Source of the DNA: Peptostreptococcaceae bacterium | GTDB lineage: Bacteria > Bacillota > Clostridia > Peptostreptococcales > Peptostreptococcaceae | Direction: 5' to 3' | DNA: 64,000 nt | NCBI GenBank assembly: GCA_025210335.1 | Contig: JAOARY010000005.1 | Span: forward strand, 24,304-88,303 | In this document: one piece after another, positions 16,617 to 26,132 of the stretch | Layout of the letters: every line of letters starts with the position of its first letter | Numbering within the stretch: the first letter of the stretch is position 1 | Translations under genes and position numbers: made by a program | The notes under the pieces: generated by a model | The model's database searches: none | Told to the model about the DNA's origin: nothing | The model's input: only the letters and a program-made list of their open reading frames with translations

Positions 16617-17331
16617 AAATTATAATTTAAAATATTTACATTGGGATACTAATTATTTTGGAGTCAAATCTGGAAGAGTAGATATAAAAGGTATTCTAAA
16701 TCAAAATGAAAAAAAAGAGATTATAGATTTTTTTAGTGAATTTAAATTTATTACAATATCAAATGAAAATAATACAAATGAGAATAATATTTGGATTGGT
16801 AATAATACAAATGCTTTTCTCACTGATTTAAATGTTCAGTTTGAAAAAAAATTAGAACATGCTTTGCATTATGAAGATAAAAATATTACTATAATGAATT
16901 CTATGGCTAAAAATGAAGATATACTTAATATTGCAAAAAAATCATTTAGATATTCTAGATTTTTTAATGATTTTAATTTGCCTGAAATAAAATCTAAAAA
17001 TATTTATCATTATTGGACTGAATGTGCATTTGAAAATGAATATAAATATTTTGCAATTGCAAAAAGAGAGAGCCTAGTAGTAGGTTATCTTTTATTTTCT
17101 TTAGTGAAAGAAAATATAATTATAGAGTTAATTGCTGTTGATGAGAATTATATAGGTCGAAAAATTGGAAAATCATTAATAAAAAGTATAGAAATGTTTG
17201 CGAAAAAATCAAATATAAAAAAAATAAAGGTTGGAACACAAGCAGATAATGTAAAAGCAATTCAATTTTATTGTGCTAATGGATTTAAATACAAAGGTTG
17301 TAAAAGTGTTTATCATTTATGGAACAAATAG
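16606..17331 (+). CDS. GNAT-type acyltransferase for an amino sugar nucleotide (WecD-like)
   Basis: About 241 residues. The N-terminal 'LHWDTNYFGVKSGRV' is the signature of the WecD/TDP-amino-sugar acyltransferase group. The C-terminal half is a GNAT fold ('LIAVDENYIGRKIGKSLI' for acetyl-CoA binding, then 'ADNVKAIQFYCANGF'). With the upstream aminotransferase it would N-acetylate C4 of the 4-amino-6-deoxy sugar. Classical PglD and LegH are left-handed beta-helix enzymes; this locus uses a GNAT instead, as PseH does for the pseudaminic precursor. ATG 16606 overlaps the end of the preceding gene and has GGTGA upstream; earlier in-frame ATGs at 16576 and 16591 are possible. Confidence 0.75.
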   Translation: MLNKNYNLKYLHWDTNYFGVKSGRVDIKGILNQNEKKEIIDFFSEFKFITISNENNTNENNIWIGNNTNAFLTDLNVQFEKKLEHALHYEDKNITIMNSMAKNEDILNIAKKSFRYSRFFNDFNLPEIKSKNIYHYWTECAFENEYKYFAIAKRESLVVGYLLFSLVKENIIIELIAVDENYIGRKIGKSLIKSIEMFAKKSNIKKIKVGTQADNVKAIQFYCANGFKYKGCKSVYHLWNK

Positions 17332-17348
17332 CAAGGAGACTTAATGTT

Positions 17349-18557
17349 ATGAAAATTTTATATATAGCAACATCATTTCCAAAACAAAACAAAGGTGATA
17401 CTATTTATACTGATTTAGCTGAAGCATTAAAGGAAGCAGGGCATCACATAACAATAGCGGTTTCAGAGCAAGCAAAAAATTTAAAAAAAACAGAATTTAA
17501 GAAAGAACGTGGTTTTAATGTTCTTAGAATAGTTACAGGCAATTACTATGATGTTGGCATTTTTGAAAAGGGAATCACAACATTAAAAATACCATTTATT
17601 ATGAAAAGAGGAATCTCAAAATATTTAAGAGATGAACAATTTGATATAGTACTTTATGAAGCACCGCCAGTAACTAACGCTAGCCTAGTAAACTGGGTTA
17701 AAAAGAAATTTAAATGTAGTTCATATTTGATGCTTAAGGATATATTTCCTCAAAATGCAGTAGATATTGGTGTTATCAAAAAAAATAGTTTAATATATAA
17801 ATTTTTTAAAATGAAAGAAAAACAATTATACAGTTCTGCAGATACTATTGGTTGTATGTCAGAAGGTAATAGAAGTTATATTCTAAAAGAGAATCCAGAT
17901 TTAGAAAAAAATAAAATTGAAATTTTTCCAAATACGAAAAGATTGACAAGTGAATTTTACACAAAGGAATTTACGATGAGAGGTAAATATGGCATTGGAA
18001 AAAGCGATTGTGTTTTTCTTTTTGGTGGAAACATGGGAAAGCCTCAGTATATAGATTTATTATGTGAAGCTGTTTTTGAGTGTAAAGATTGTGATAATAT
18101 ATTTTTCTTATTTGTTGGAAGAGGAACTGAAAAATATAAATTGGAAAATGTTATAAAAAACAATAAGATACAAAATGCACTTGTAGTAGATAATCTTCCA
18201 AGGGTAGAGTATGAACAAATCTTAAAAGAGATTGATGTAGGATTAATTATTTTAGACCCTAAATTTACAATACCAAATTATCCATCTAGAATATTGTCGT
18301 ATATGGAATATTCAAAACCAGTTTTAGCAGCGACTGATATGACAACGGATTTTAAAGAACTAATAAATAGTTCAGGTTGTGGTAAATGGGTGTTTTCTGG
18401 TGATAAAAAAATATTTATAGAAGAAATCAAAAATATGGCAAATGATTCTCGATTGAAACAAATGGGTGAAAATGGAAGAAAATATATAGTTGAAAATTTA
18501 TATTTAGATAAATCAGTTAAGATACTAGAAGAGTATTTTAAAAGAGAAAAGAGGTAG
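17349..18557 (+). CDS. GT4 glycosyltransferase, WbuB-like (putative L-FucNAc transferase)
   Basis: The product has 402 residues with a GT-B fold: the N-terminal 'KILYIATSFPKQNKGDTIY', 'YLMLKDIFPQNAVDIG', and a C-terminal nucleotide-sugar domain with 'FGGNMGKPQYID' and 'PNYPSRILSYMEYSKPVLA'. The 'LKDIFPQNAV' signature is characteristic of WbuB-type transferases found with fnlABC in E. coli O26 and relatives. FnlA and FnlB lie directly downstream here, so transfer of L-FucNAc as the second sugar is likely. ATG 17349 has AAGGAG at 17333-17338; the longer in-frame start at 17319 lies inside the preceding gene. Confidence 0.8.
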   Translation: MKILYIATSFPKQNKGDTIYTDLAEALKEAGHHITIAVSEQAKNLKKTEFKKERGFNVLRIVTGNYYDVGIFEKGITTLKIPFIMKRGISKYLRDEQFDIVLYEAPPVTNASLVNWVKKKFKCSSYLMLKDIFPQNAVDIGVIKKNSLIYKFFKMKEKQLYSSADTIGCMSEGNRSYILKENPDLEKNKIEIFPNTKRLTSEFYTKEFTMRGKYGIGKSDCVFLFGGNMGKPQYIDLLCEAVFECKDCDNIFFLFVGRGTEKYKLENVIKNNKIQNALVVDNLPRVEYEQILKEIDVGLIILDPKFTIPNYPSRILSYMEYSKPVLAATDMTTDFKELINSSGCGKWVFSGDKKIFIEEIKNMANDSRLKQMGENGRKYIVENLYLDKSVKILEEYFKREKR

Positions 18558-18563
18558 AACAGT

Positions 18564-19583
18564 ATGTTTAGTGGAAAAAAATTATTGATAACAGGAGGAA
18601 CAGGATCTTTTGGTAATGCAGTATTAGATAGATTTTTAAAAACGGATATAGATGAAATTAGAATTTTTTCTAGAGATGAAAAAAAACAACATGATATGAG
18701 GATTTATTATAATAATCCAAAAGTTAAATTTTACATTGGTGATGTTAGGAATTGTGAAAGTATAAAAGATGCAATGCGTGGTGTGGATTATGTATTTCAT
18801 GCAGCAGCTTTAAAGCAAGTACCGTCTTGTGAATTTTTTCCAATGGAAGCTGTTAAAACAAATATATTAGGAACGGATAATGTACTTAATTCGGCGATAC
18901 TAACAGGTGTAAAAAAGGTTATATGTCTTTCAACAGATAAGGCTGCATATCCAATAAATGCAATGGGAATATCAAAGGCGATGATGGAAAAAGTATTTGT
19001 TGCAAAATCAAAAACTGTTGATTCAAATAGTACTTTAATTTGTGGAACTAGATATGGAAATGTTATGGCTTCAAGAGGATCGGTAATTCCTTTGTTTATA
19101 GAACAAATTAAGAATGGTGAAGACATAACTGTTACAGATACAAATATGACTAGATTTTTAATGAGTTTAGAAGAAGCTGTAGAGCTTGTTATATTTGCGT
19201 TTGAAAATGCTAAGGCTGGGGATATTATGGTTCAAAAAGCTCCTGCATCAACAATTGGAGATTTAGCTATTGCGATAAAAGAATTATTTAATGCAGACAA
19301 TAAAATTAGAATAATTGGAACTCGTCATGGAGAAAAAAAATATGAAACTCTTCTTACAAAAGAAGAATATATAGTAGCAAAAGATATGGGAGATTTTTAT
19401 AGAGTACCAGCTGATACAAGAGATTTAAATTATAATAAATATTTTTTAGAAGGAGATGAAAAATTATCATCTCAGGAAGAATACAATTCAGATAATACAA
19501 ATAGACTTAATGTAGAAGAAATAAAAAATAAATTACTTGAACTAGAATATGTGAGAACTGAGTTGGAAAGGTGGACTAAATAA
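18564..19583 (+). CDS. fnlA: UDP-GlcNAc 4,6-dehydratase/5-epimerase (FnlA/CapE)
   Basis: The product has 339 residues, a soluble extended SDR. It has the glycine-rich NAD(P) motif 'TGGTGSFGNAV' near the N-terminus, 'FHAAALKQVPSCEFFP' and the catalytic region 'STDKAAYPINAMGISKAMME', where Met replaces the usual Tyr of YxxxK, as in the FlaA1/CapE group. It converts UDP-GlcNAc to the 4-keto-6-deoxy-L-arabino-hexose derivative, the first step to UDP-L-FucNAc. The next gene starts within its stop codon (ATG overlapping TAA), so the two are translationally coupled. CapE is the synonymous name in Staphylococcus. Confidence 0.9.
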   Translation: MFSGKKLLITGGTGSFGNAVLDRFLKTDIDEIRIFSRDEKKQHDMRIYYNNPKVKFYIGDVRNCESIKDAMRGVDYVFHAAALKQVPSCEFFPMEAVKTNILGTDNVLNSAILTGVKKVICLSTDKAAYPINAMGISKAMMEKVFVAKSKTVDSNSTLICGTRYGNVMASRGSVIPLFIEQIKNGEDITVTDTNMTRFLMSLEEAVELVIFAFENAKAGDIMVQKAPASTIGDLAIAIKELFNADNKIRIIGTRHGEKKYETLLTKEEYIVAKDMGDFYRVPADTRDLNYNKYFLEGDEKLSSQEEYNSDNTNRLNVEEIKNKLLELEYVRTELERWTK

Positions 19584-20692
19584 TGAGGATTTTAGTTACT
19601 GGATCAAAAGGTTTTATTGGCAAAAATCTTATTGCTGAATTAAAGAATAGAGGATATGATAATATTTTAGAATTTGACAAAGATAATACATTACAGGAAC
19701 TTAAAACTTATTGTGAAGACATTGATTTTGTATTTCATTTAGCTGGAGTAAATAGACCAAAAAATGAATCGGAATTTATGGTAGGTAATTTTGACTTAAC
19801 AAAGAATCTGTTAGAAATTTTAGAAGAGAAAAATAATAACACACCTATTCTTATTACGTCGTCCATACAAGCAATAAAAGACAATCCTTATGGAAAAAGC
19901 AAAAAAGCCGGAGAAAAGTTGGTGAGAGATTATTCAAATAGAACAGGTTCTAATGTATTTGTATATAGATTACAAAATGTATTTGGTAAGTGGTGTAAAC
20001 CAAATTATAATAGTGTTATAGCAACATTTTGTAATAATATAGCTAAAGGGATAGAAATTACAATAAATGATTCGAATGTGAAATTAAATTTAGTTTATAT
20101 TGATGATGTTATAAATCAATTTATAAAAACTTTAAAAAATAAGGAGATAAAAATAAAAGGATTCTGCATGGTTGATACAGTTTATGAAGTTAAACTAGAA
20201 ACTATAGCAAATTTAATAAAAGAATTTAAATGTAGTAGGTTAAAATTAGAAGTGCCAAATATGTCAGATAGTTTTACAAAAAAATTATACAGCACATATT
20301 TAAGCTATTTAAAAGAAGACGATTTTTCCTATGATTTAAAAATGAATGTTGACAATAGAGGTTCTTTTACAGAATTTATAAGAACAAAGGATAGAGGTCA
20401 AGTATCTGTAAATGTATCAAAATCAGGAATTACAAAAGGAAATCATTGGCATCATACTAAAAATGAAAAATTTTTAGTTGTAAGTGGAAAAGGTGTGATT
20501 AGGTTTAGAAAAATTGATTCAAGTGAAATTATAGAGTATTTTGTAAGTGCAGATAAGATGCAAGTTGTTGATATTCCAACTGGATATACTCATAATATTG
20601 AAAACTTAGGTGAAACAGATATGGTAACTATAATGTGGGTTAATGAACCTTTTAATCCTGAAAAACCAGACACTTATTATGAATTAGTATAA
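19583..20692 (+). CDS. fnlB: Bifunctional UDP-sugar reductase (FnlB/CapF), SDR plus cupin
   Basis: The product has 369 residues. Residues 1-~240 are an SDR fold with 'TGSKGFIGKNLI' and 'NPYGKSKKAGE' (YxxxK). Residues ~255-369 are a cupin with the metal ligands in 'GNHWHHTKNEKFLVVSG'. The same two-domain layout defines CapF/FnlB, where the cupin epimerises C3 and the SDR reduces C4 to give UDP-L-6-deoxytalNAc. Its substrate comes from the preceding gene and its product goes to the FnlC-type epimerase at 24932-26068. A one-base overlap with fnlA gives translational coupling. Confidence 0.9.
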   Translation: MRILVTGSKGFIGKNLIAELKNRGYDNILEFDKDNTLQELKTYCEDIDFVFHLAGVNRPKNESEFMVGNFDLTKNLLEILEEKNNNTPILITSSIQAIKDNPYGKSKKAGEKLVRDYSNRTGSNVFVYRLQNVFGKWCKPNYNSVIATFCNNIAKGIEITINDSNVKLNLVYIDDVINQFIKTLKNKEIKIKGFCMVDTVYEVKLETIANLIKEFKCSRLKLEVPNMSDSFTKKLYSTYLSYLKEDDFSYDLKMNVDNRGSFTEFIRTKDRGQVSVNVSKSGITKGNHWHHTKNEKFLVVSGKGVIRFRKIDSSEIIEYFVSADKMQVVDIPTGYTHNIENLGETDMVTIMWVNEPFNPEKPDTYYELV

Positions 20693-20756
20693 AATAATTT
20701 ATTATTTAATTATATTATGACAGAGTGTTAATTTTATATGAGGAATGATTTCAAGT

Positions 20757-22082
20757 ATGAAGAAAAAGAAGAGAATAAAAAGTAAAACTTTATTAAACGC
20801 TATAATTTTTTTCTTAATTATTCAATTGATTCCATTGTTTGCATTGTGGATTATTCCAGTTGAACCTGAAATATACAATTCTTCAGAGTATTATTTTGCA
20901 ATGTTGTTATTCATTGTTTTTACAACTCTAAGTTTTGTATTTATGTATACTCTAACATATAGAACTATAAAGCTTAGGAATAGAAATTTTGATGAATATA
21001 ATCAATTTTCAATTAAACAATTGAATTTTAATTCAAAATTAATATTTATTACATCTATTTTAGGTCTATTATTGATGCTATATGACAGAATTTATGTAAG
21101 AGGTATAAATTATAGTTTAGGACTTAGAAATGCTAGATACCAGTGGCTATACTCCGAAGTATCAAGCTCTATATGGAGTAAGATTGGAAATTTATTAGTA
21201 CCTTTTGGTTACGTAGGATTATGGTTCTTGCTAGTTCATAAAAATAAATTGAAAACAATTCAAAAATTTCAATTAGGAATTGCAGCGGTGTGTACTGTCT
21301 TAGGTCATGCAGCGTTAAATGGCGGAAGAAGTCAAGTTTTGTTAGGCGCTGTATTATGGATAGCAATTAAAATGATTATGATTTTTAGAAATGATTGCAA
21401 TAAAGTCAAAGAAAAGATACTGGAAAAAGCTAAAAAAAATATGATTTTAATTTTTGCTGGTTTATTTGTTGTGTTATTAACTTTAGACGGAATTGGAAAA
21501 GATATGGATTTGAAAAGTTATATAATTAATTTTGCACCAACATTATTAGGATCGGTGAATTTAGATAAAGTTAACATATTATCTTTTTTAGGTGCGTTTG
21601 GATACATGATGACATTTATTACTATGTATTTACTTCATGGTCAATATTCGTTTAGGTATGTTTTTAGTTTGAATGATACAGAGGGGTATGCGTTTTTTGG
21701 AACTTTGTTAAATCCGTTTATACAAATTTTGAAAACTTTAGGTTTTTCATTGAATTCGATTCAAAAAGATTTTTTTACAACGGAATATGCAATTTTTCTA
21801 TCATTACCAGGAGCTTTTTTTTATGATTTTGGATATGTTGGATTAATAGTATTATCATTATTGTTGGGTATTGTATTTGCTATTGCAATACTTACTATAA
21901 AATTTAGTAAAATAATTACTGGATATAAATTAGCATTTATTATGTTTGTATTATTTTATATAATATTGTCACCTGTTATGAGTGCTTCTGGGTTTGCTTA
22001 TTTTTATTTTATAATATATGCTTTTATTACAATTGAAACAATAAATAGATTTAAATATAGAAAAAAAATAAACTGGATGTAA
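20757..22082 (+). CDS. wzy: Wzy-type repeat-unit polymerase
   Basis: About 441 residues with 10-12 predicted membrane helices and a short basic N-terminus. It has a large periplasmic-type loop and the Gly-Arg containing 'NGGRSQVLLGAVLWIAIKM', as in oligosaccharide repeat polymerases. Low sequence identity is normal for this family, so the assignment rests on topology plus its place between sugar synthesis and flippase genes. It should join lipid-linked repeat units at the outer membrane face, with Wzz setting length. An in-frame ATG at 20745 touches the AGGA ribosome site, so ATG 20757 is preferred, with moderate confidence. Confidence 0.75.
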   Translation: MKKKKRIKSKTLLNAIIFFLIIQLIPLFALWIIPVEPEIYNSSEYYFAMLLFIVFTTLSFVFMYTLTYRTIKLRNRNFDEYNQFSIKQLNFNSKLIFITSILGLLLMLYDRIYVRGINYSLGLRNARYQWLYSEVSSSIWSKIGNLLVPFGYVGLWFLLVHKNKLKTIQKFQLGIAAVCTVLGHAALNGGRSQVLLGAVLWIAIKMIMIFRNDCNKVKEKILEKAKKNMILIFAGLFVVLLTLDGIGKDMDLKSYIINFAPTLLGSVNLDKVNILSFLGAFGYMMTFITMYLLHGQYSFRYVFSLNDTEGYAFFGTLLNPFIQILKTLGFSLNSIQKDFFTTEYAIFLSLPGAFFYDFGYVGLIVLSLLLGIVFAIAILTIKFSKIITGYKLAFIMFVLFYIILSPVMSASGFAYFYFIIYAFITIETINRFKYRKKINWM

Positions 22083-22139
22083 GAAAAATTATAAGAAATA
22101 TTGTGTTTAAGTAATAATGAGAAAGGATGATATGTTTTT

Positions 22140-23465
22140 ATGAATATAGTGATATTGTATGAAAGAAAAACTAGAGAAATATACAATGATTTAATGTTAA
22201 AAGTTATTTTAGAATCAAAAGGACATAGCTGTGAAATAGCTCAGATGTATGAAGCTGATAAATTTACAGGTTATAGTGGAAGACCAGATATTATATTGGC
22301 ACCACATTTATATTCAACTAGAGAAATTCCAAGGATATGGAGTAGATTTGGTAAGTGCGAAACAATAGTAAATTTTCAATATGAGCAAATTTTATCATTG
22401 GAACAAGAAAATGAAGGTATATTTGATCCTGTTGGAGAGGCAATGAATGCCATACATATTTGTTGGGGCGAAAAAACTCAAAAGCGTTTAACAAAAGCTG
22501 GGATAAAAGATAAAAATTTACCTATATTAGGGGCGATGCAATTAGACTTATTAAGAGAAGGATATATAGCAAATGCTAATGAGATGAAGAAAGATTATGC
22601 TAGTCAATTTGGAATAGATAAAGAGAAAAAATGGTTATTATTTTTATCTAGTTTTACGTATGCAGATGCAGCAGATGCTTGGGTTAAGATGAATGAAAAT
22701 AATGTAAATGCAAGTAGAGAGAATACAAGGGAATTACATTCGTTATCAAGAAAAGAAATACTTTCTTGGTTTGAAAAATTACTTGAAGAGACAGATGATG
22801 TAGAAATAATATACAGACCACATCCAGATGAAAATTTTTTAGCATCTGTTAATGAAATTTCCGAAAAATATGCTAATTTTCATGTGATAAATATTGATCC
22901 AGTAAAAAATTGGATTAATTGTTGTGATTTGATTTATTCTTGGTACTCAACTTCTGTTATTGAAGCATATTATTTAAATAAAAAATTTTCAATATTAAGA
23001 CCTATTGGAATTAGTAGTGAATCAGAAATAAGTTTTTTAAAAGAAATGAACTTTATTGAAAATGAAGATGCATTTTTAGAAAATGTTTTAGGGAATTCTA
23101 ACATTTTAAAGGAGTCAAATAATATTGATATAATAAAATCATATTATTATGTTGATTCAAAGGAAACGGCAGTGGAAAAATATGCAAATTACATAGAGCT
23201 TTTATATCGTAATTCTGTAAAATATAAATTTAATATAAGTGCAAAGGAAAAATATAAAGCACAATTTAAAACTTTTGGAGTTAAAATTGTCTATGGATTA
23301 TATAAAAAATTTAAAAATAAATTGGATTTAGATTATTATCGCAAAAGATTAGATAATAATTATTTTATTAGATGGTTTATAGAAATGGATAATCAGATAG
23401 TACAAAAAGAAGATCTATTAGATATAGAAATAAATATAAAAAATCAACTTAATGTGGCGAAATGA
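22140..23465 (+). CDS. Putative surface-carbohydrate glycosyltransferase (CDP-glycerol transferase-like GT-B)
   Basis: The product has 441 residues, with no signal peptide or helix. It has a GT-B pattern: an N-terminal half with 'ILYERKTREIYNDLMLKVIL' (start of a nucleotide-fold domain) and a C-terminal half with 'EIIYRPHPDENFL' and 'DLIYSWYSTSVIEAYYLN', resembling the 'RPHP...ST..EA' signature of CDP-glycerol transferase-type and nonulosonate-locus 'surface carbohydrate biosynthesis' proteins. It lies between Wzy and Wzx, in a locus that makes a CMP-nonulosonate, so transfer of that acid sugar is the most economical guess. The donor is inferred from context alone. Confidence 0.65.
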   Translation: MNIVILYERKTREIYNDLMLKVILESKGHSCEIAQMYEADKFTGYSGRPDIILAPHLYSTREIPRIWSRFGKCETIVNFQYEQILSLEQENEGIFDPVGEAMNAIHICWGEKTQKRLTKAGIKDKNLPILGAMQLDLLREGYIANANEMKKDYASQFGIDKEKKWLLFLSSFTYADAADAWVKMNENNVNASRENTRELHSLSRKEILSWFEKLLEETDDVEIIYRPHPDENFLASVNEISEKYANFHVINIDPVKNWINCCDLIYSWYSTSVIEAYYLNKKFSILRPIGISSESEISFLKEMNFIENEDAFLENVLGNSNILKESNNIDIIKSYYYVDSKETAVEKYANYIELLYRNSVKYKFNISAKEKYKAQFKTFGVKIVYGLYKKFKNKLDLDYYRKRLDNNYFIRWFIEMDNQIVQKEDLLDIEINIKNQLNVAK

Positions 23466-23498
23466 TTTTTATCATTTTTATAATGAAGGATGTTAGTT

Positions 23499-24911
23499 AT
23501 GAATAACAAAAAAAATTTTTTTTTCTCTGCATCAATAATATATATAATAGGAAATTTGATGACATCAGGTCTTGCTTTTATAGTTACTCCAATTTTTTCG
23601 CGTTTATTAACACCTAGTGATTTTGGAATAGCATCATTATATAATACTTGGCTTGCAATTTTCACAAATACAATATTTTTACAAACTTATGTTTCTTTGG
23701 CACCAAAAAAAAATAATTATAAAAGTGAAGAATTTAATAATTATACAGCTAACATATTATCTATTTCTACTATTTGTTTTTTTATATTTTTAATTATGAT
23801 AAATGGAACAATGAATTATTGGATTAATATAACTTCTTTCGAATCTGTATTAATAAATATATTATTGATTCACTCATATTTTCTTTATGTTATTGAATTT
23901 AGCAAATATTACACAGTTCAATTATTTAAACCATATAAATATTTGTCAATTTCTTCAATATACTCAGTTGGATCCACAATTTTAGCCATAATATTAATTT
24001 TTAATTTGAAAAATAATTTATATTATGGAAGGATTTTGGGATTCTCGATAACTGGGATATTATTGGGATTATATCTGAATATAAAAGTAATTAGATTAGG
24101 ATTGGTTAATTTTAAAAATATAAAAAAGTACCACAAAGAATGTTTGAGAATAACAATACCGGAAGTTTTCTCGGCTTTAGGAGCACTAATTTTAACTCAT
24201 GCTGATAGAATAATGCTAAAATGGTATTTTGGATATTCTGAAGTAGCTATATATTCATTGGCATATAGCATGTCTTTTATTACATTAGTTATTTGGAGTG
24301 CTACTAATAATGTTTGGGTTCCCTGGTATTTTAAAAATACGAAATTAAAACTTGATAAAGAAATAAATATTGTAGCTAGAAAATATATAATTATTATTGC
24401 ATTGTTTACAGCTGCAGTACTATTATTTATTCCGGAGTTTGTAAAAATTATGGCTCCAGGGAAATACTATTCAGCAGGAAAGATTTCTTTATATATTATA
24501 GTTGGCTTATATTTTTATTTTTTAACAACATTTTTGACTAAATACCAGTTATATTTAGAGAAAAATAAATCTGTTGCAATTGGAACTATTATGGCTGCTA
24601 TATTGAATATAATATTAAATATATTTTTAATACCACGTTATGGTAATTTAGGAGCTGCGATTGCTACATTACTATCGTATGTAATATTATTTATTTTTCA
24701 CAATTATATAATTTTTAAACTAGGAAGCTTTAATATTATAAAAAGACATTTTTTTAGTGGTATTTGGATAGTACTAGCAAGTTTAATTTTATCACAAATA
24801 TTATATAAAAATATGATAATACGATTCAGTCTAATCTTTATAATTTTTGTTTTTTCGATATTTTATTTTAAAAGAGATTTAAAAAACATATTAAAGAATA
24901 GTAGAAATTAG
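23499..24911 (+). CDS. wzx: Wzx-type lipid-linked oligosaccharide flippase
   Basis: About 470 residues with roughly 12-14 membrane helices, of the MATE-like polysaccharide transporter superfamily. Recognisable segments are the N-terminal 'TSGLAFIVTPIFSRLLTPSD' with 'FGIASLYNTW', and the later 'RIMLKWYFGYSEVAIYSLAY'. It moves undecaprenyl-linked repeat units across the membrane for Wzy. Ribosome binding site GAAGGA (23485-23490) is 8 bp before ATG 23499; an ATG at 23490 overlaps that site and is rejected. It is flanked by the putative glycosyltransferase and FnlC. Confidence 0.9.
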   Translation: MNNKKNFFFSASIIYIIGNLMTSGLAFIVTPIFSRLLTPSDFGIASLYNTWLAIFTNTIFLQTYVSLAPKKNNYKSEEFNNYTANILSISTICFFIFLIMINGTMNYWINITSFESVLINILLIHSYFLYVIEFSKYYTVQLFKPYKYLSISSIYSVGSTILAIILIFNLKNNLYYGRILGFSITGILLGLYLNIKVIRLGLVNFKNIKKYHKECLRITIPEVFSALGALILTHADRIMLKWYFGYSEVAIYSLAYSMSFITLVIWSATNNVWVPWYFKNTKLKLDKEINIVARKYIIIIALFTAAVLLFIPEFVKIMAPGKYYSAGKISLYIIVGLYFYFLTTFLTKYQLYLEKNKSVAIGTIMAAILNIILNIFLIPRYGNLGAAIATLLSYVILFIFHNYIIFKLGSFNIIKRHFFSGIWIVLASLILSQILYKNMIIRFSLIFIIFVFSIFYFKRDLKNILKNSRN

Positions 24912-24931
24912 AATATAAAGGAGTAGTAATA

Positions 24932-26068
24932 ATGTCTAAATTAAAATTAATGACGATTGTTGGAACTAGACCAGAAATAATTCGTTTAGCCGCTGTTATT
25001 AAAAAAAATGATATATATTTTGAACAAATGTTAGTTCACACAGGTCAAAATTATGATTATGAATTAAATGAGGTATTTTTTAAAGATTTGAGTCTGCGTA
25101 AACCAGATGTATATTTAAATTGTGTTGGAAATAATTTGGGTGAAAGTATAGGCAATATTATATCTAAATCATACAATTTAATGCTTGAAAAAAAACCAGA
25201 TGCACTATTAATATTAGGAGATACTAATTCTTGTTTATCTGCTATTGCTGCAAAAAGACTTCATATACCTATATTTCATATGGAAGCGGGAAATAGATGT
25301 TTTGATGAATGTCTTCCTGAAGAAACAAATAGGCGTATAGTTGATCATATTTCGGATGTTAATATGTGTTATTCTGAACATGCAAGACGCTATTTAAATT
25401 TTGAGGGAACTGCTAAAGAAAGAACTTTTGTAACGGGATCTCCAATGGCAGAAGTTTTAAATGCTAATTTTGAAAAGATAAAATCTTCAGATATTCTTGA
25501 ACGTTTAAATTTGGATAAAAATAAGTATATGCTATTATCTGCACATAGAGAAGAAAATATTGATGATGAAAATAACTTTTTTAATTTAATGAATGCCATT
25601 AATACTTTGGCCGAAAAATATGATATGCCAATTCTATACTCTTGTCATCCGAGAGCCGCAAAATATATAGAAGAAAGAAATTTTAAGTTTGATAAGAGAG
25701 TAATAAAGACTAAACCTTTAGGATTTCATGATTACAATAATTTACAAATGAATGCATTTTGTATTATTTCTGATAGTGGAACTTTACCAGAAGAGTCTAG
25801 CTATTATTTGAAGATGGGAAATCCTATTTCTGCAATTAGTATTAGAACTTCAACTGAAAGACCAGAAGCTTTAGATAAAGGAAATTTTGTTATTGCAGGA
25901 ATAACGGTAAAAGAGGTATTACAAGCTGTTGATGTTGCTATAAAAATGAGAATGGATGGAGCTTTTGGTGAAGAAGTAGCTTGCTATATTGAGGATGTAA
26001 GTAATAAAGTGGTTAAAATAATTCAATCATATACTAATATTATAAATAAAACGGTTTGGAAAAAATAA
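24932..26068 (+). CDS. fnlC: UDP-N-acetyl sugar 2-epimerase, FnlC/CapG type (UDP-L-FucNAc synthase)
   Basis: The product has 378 residues with a GT-B-like epimerase fold. Motifs: 'GTRPEIIRLAAVI', 'LILGDTNSCLSAIAA', 'AGNRCFDECLPEETNRR', 'LSAHREENID' and 'SDSGTLPEESSYY'. The 'AGNRCFDE' version with 'VDHISDVN' separates FnlC/CapG from WecB/MnaA, which carry 'AGLRT'. It epimerises C2 of UDP-L-6-deoxytalNAc to give UDP-L-FucNAc. FnlA and FnlB lie 4 kb upstream in the same operon, so the pathway is complete. Ribosome binding site AAAGGAG. Confidence 0.9.
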   Translation: MSKLKLMTIVGTRPEIIRLAAVIKKNDIYFEQMLVHTGQNYDYELNEVFFKDLSLRKPDVYLNCVGNNLGESIGNIISKSYNLMLEKKPDALLILGDTNSCLSAIAAKRLHIPIFHMEAGNRCFDECLPEETNRRIVDHISDVNMCYSEHARRYLNFEGTAKERTFVTGSPMAEVLNANFEKIKSSDILERLNLDKNKYMLLSAHREENIDDENNFFNLMNAINTLAEKYDMPILYSCHPRAAKYIEERNFKFDKRVIKTKPLGFHDYNNLQMNAFCIISDSGTLPEESSYYLKMGNPISAISIRTSTERPEALDKGNFVIAGITVKEVLQAVDVAIKMRMDGAFGEEVACYIEDVSNKVVKIIQSYTNIINKTVWKK

Positions 26069-26132
26069 ATTGATATAAAAATATATATTTGAAAGGAGAA
26101 TTATACTGAGAGGTCAGTATATAAATAAAAAG

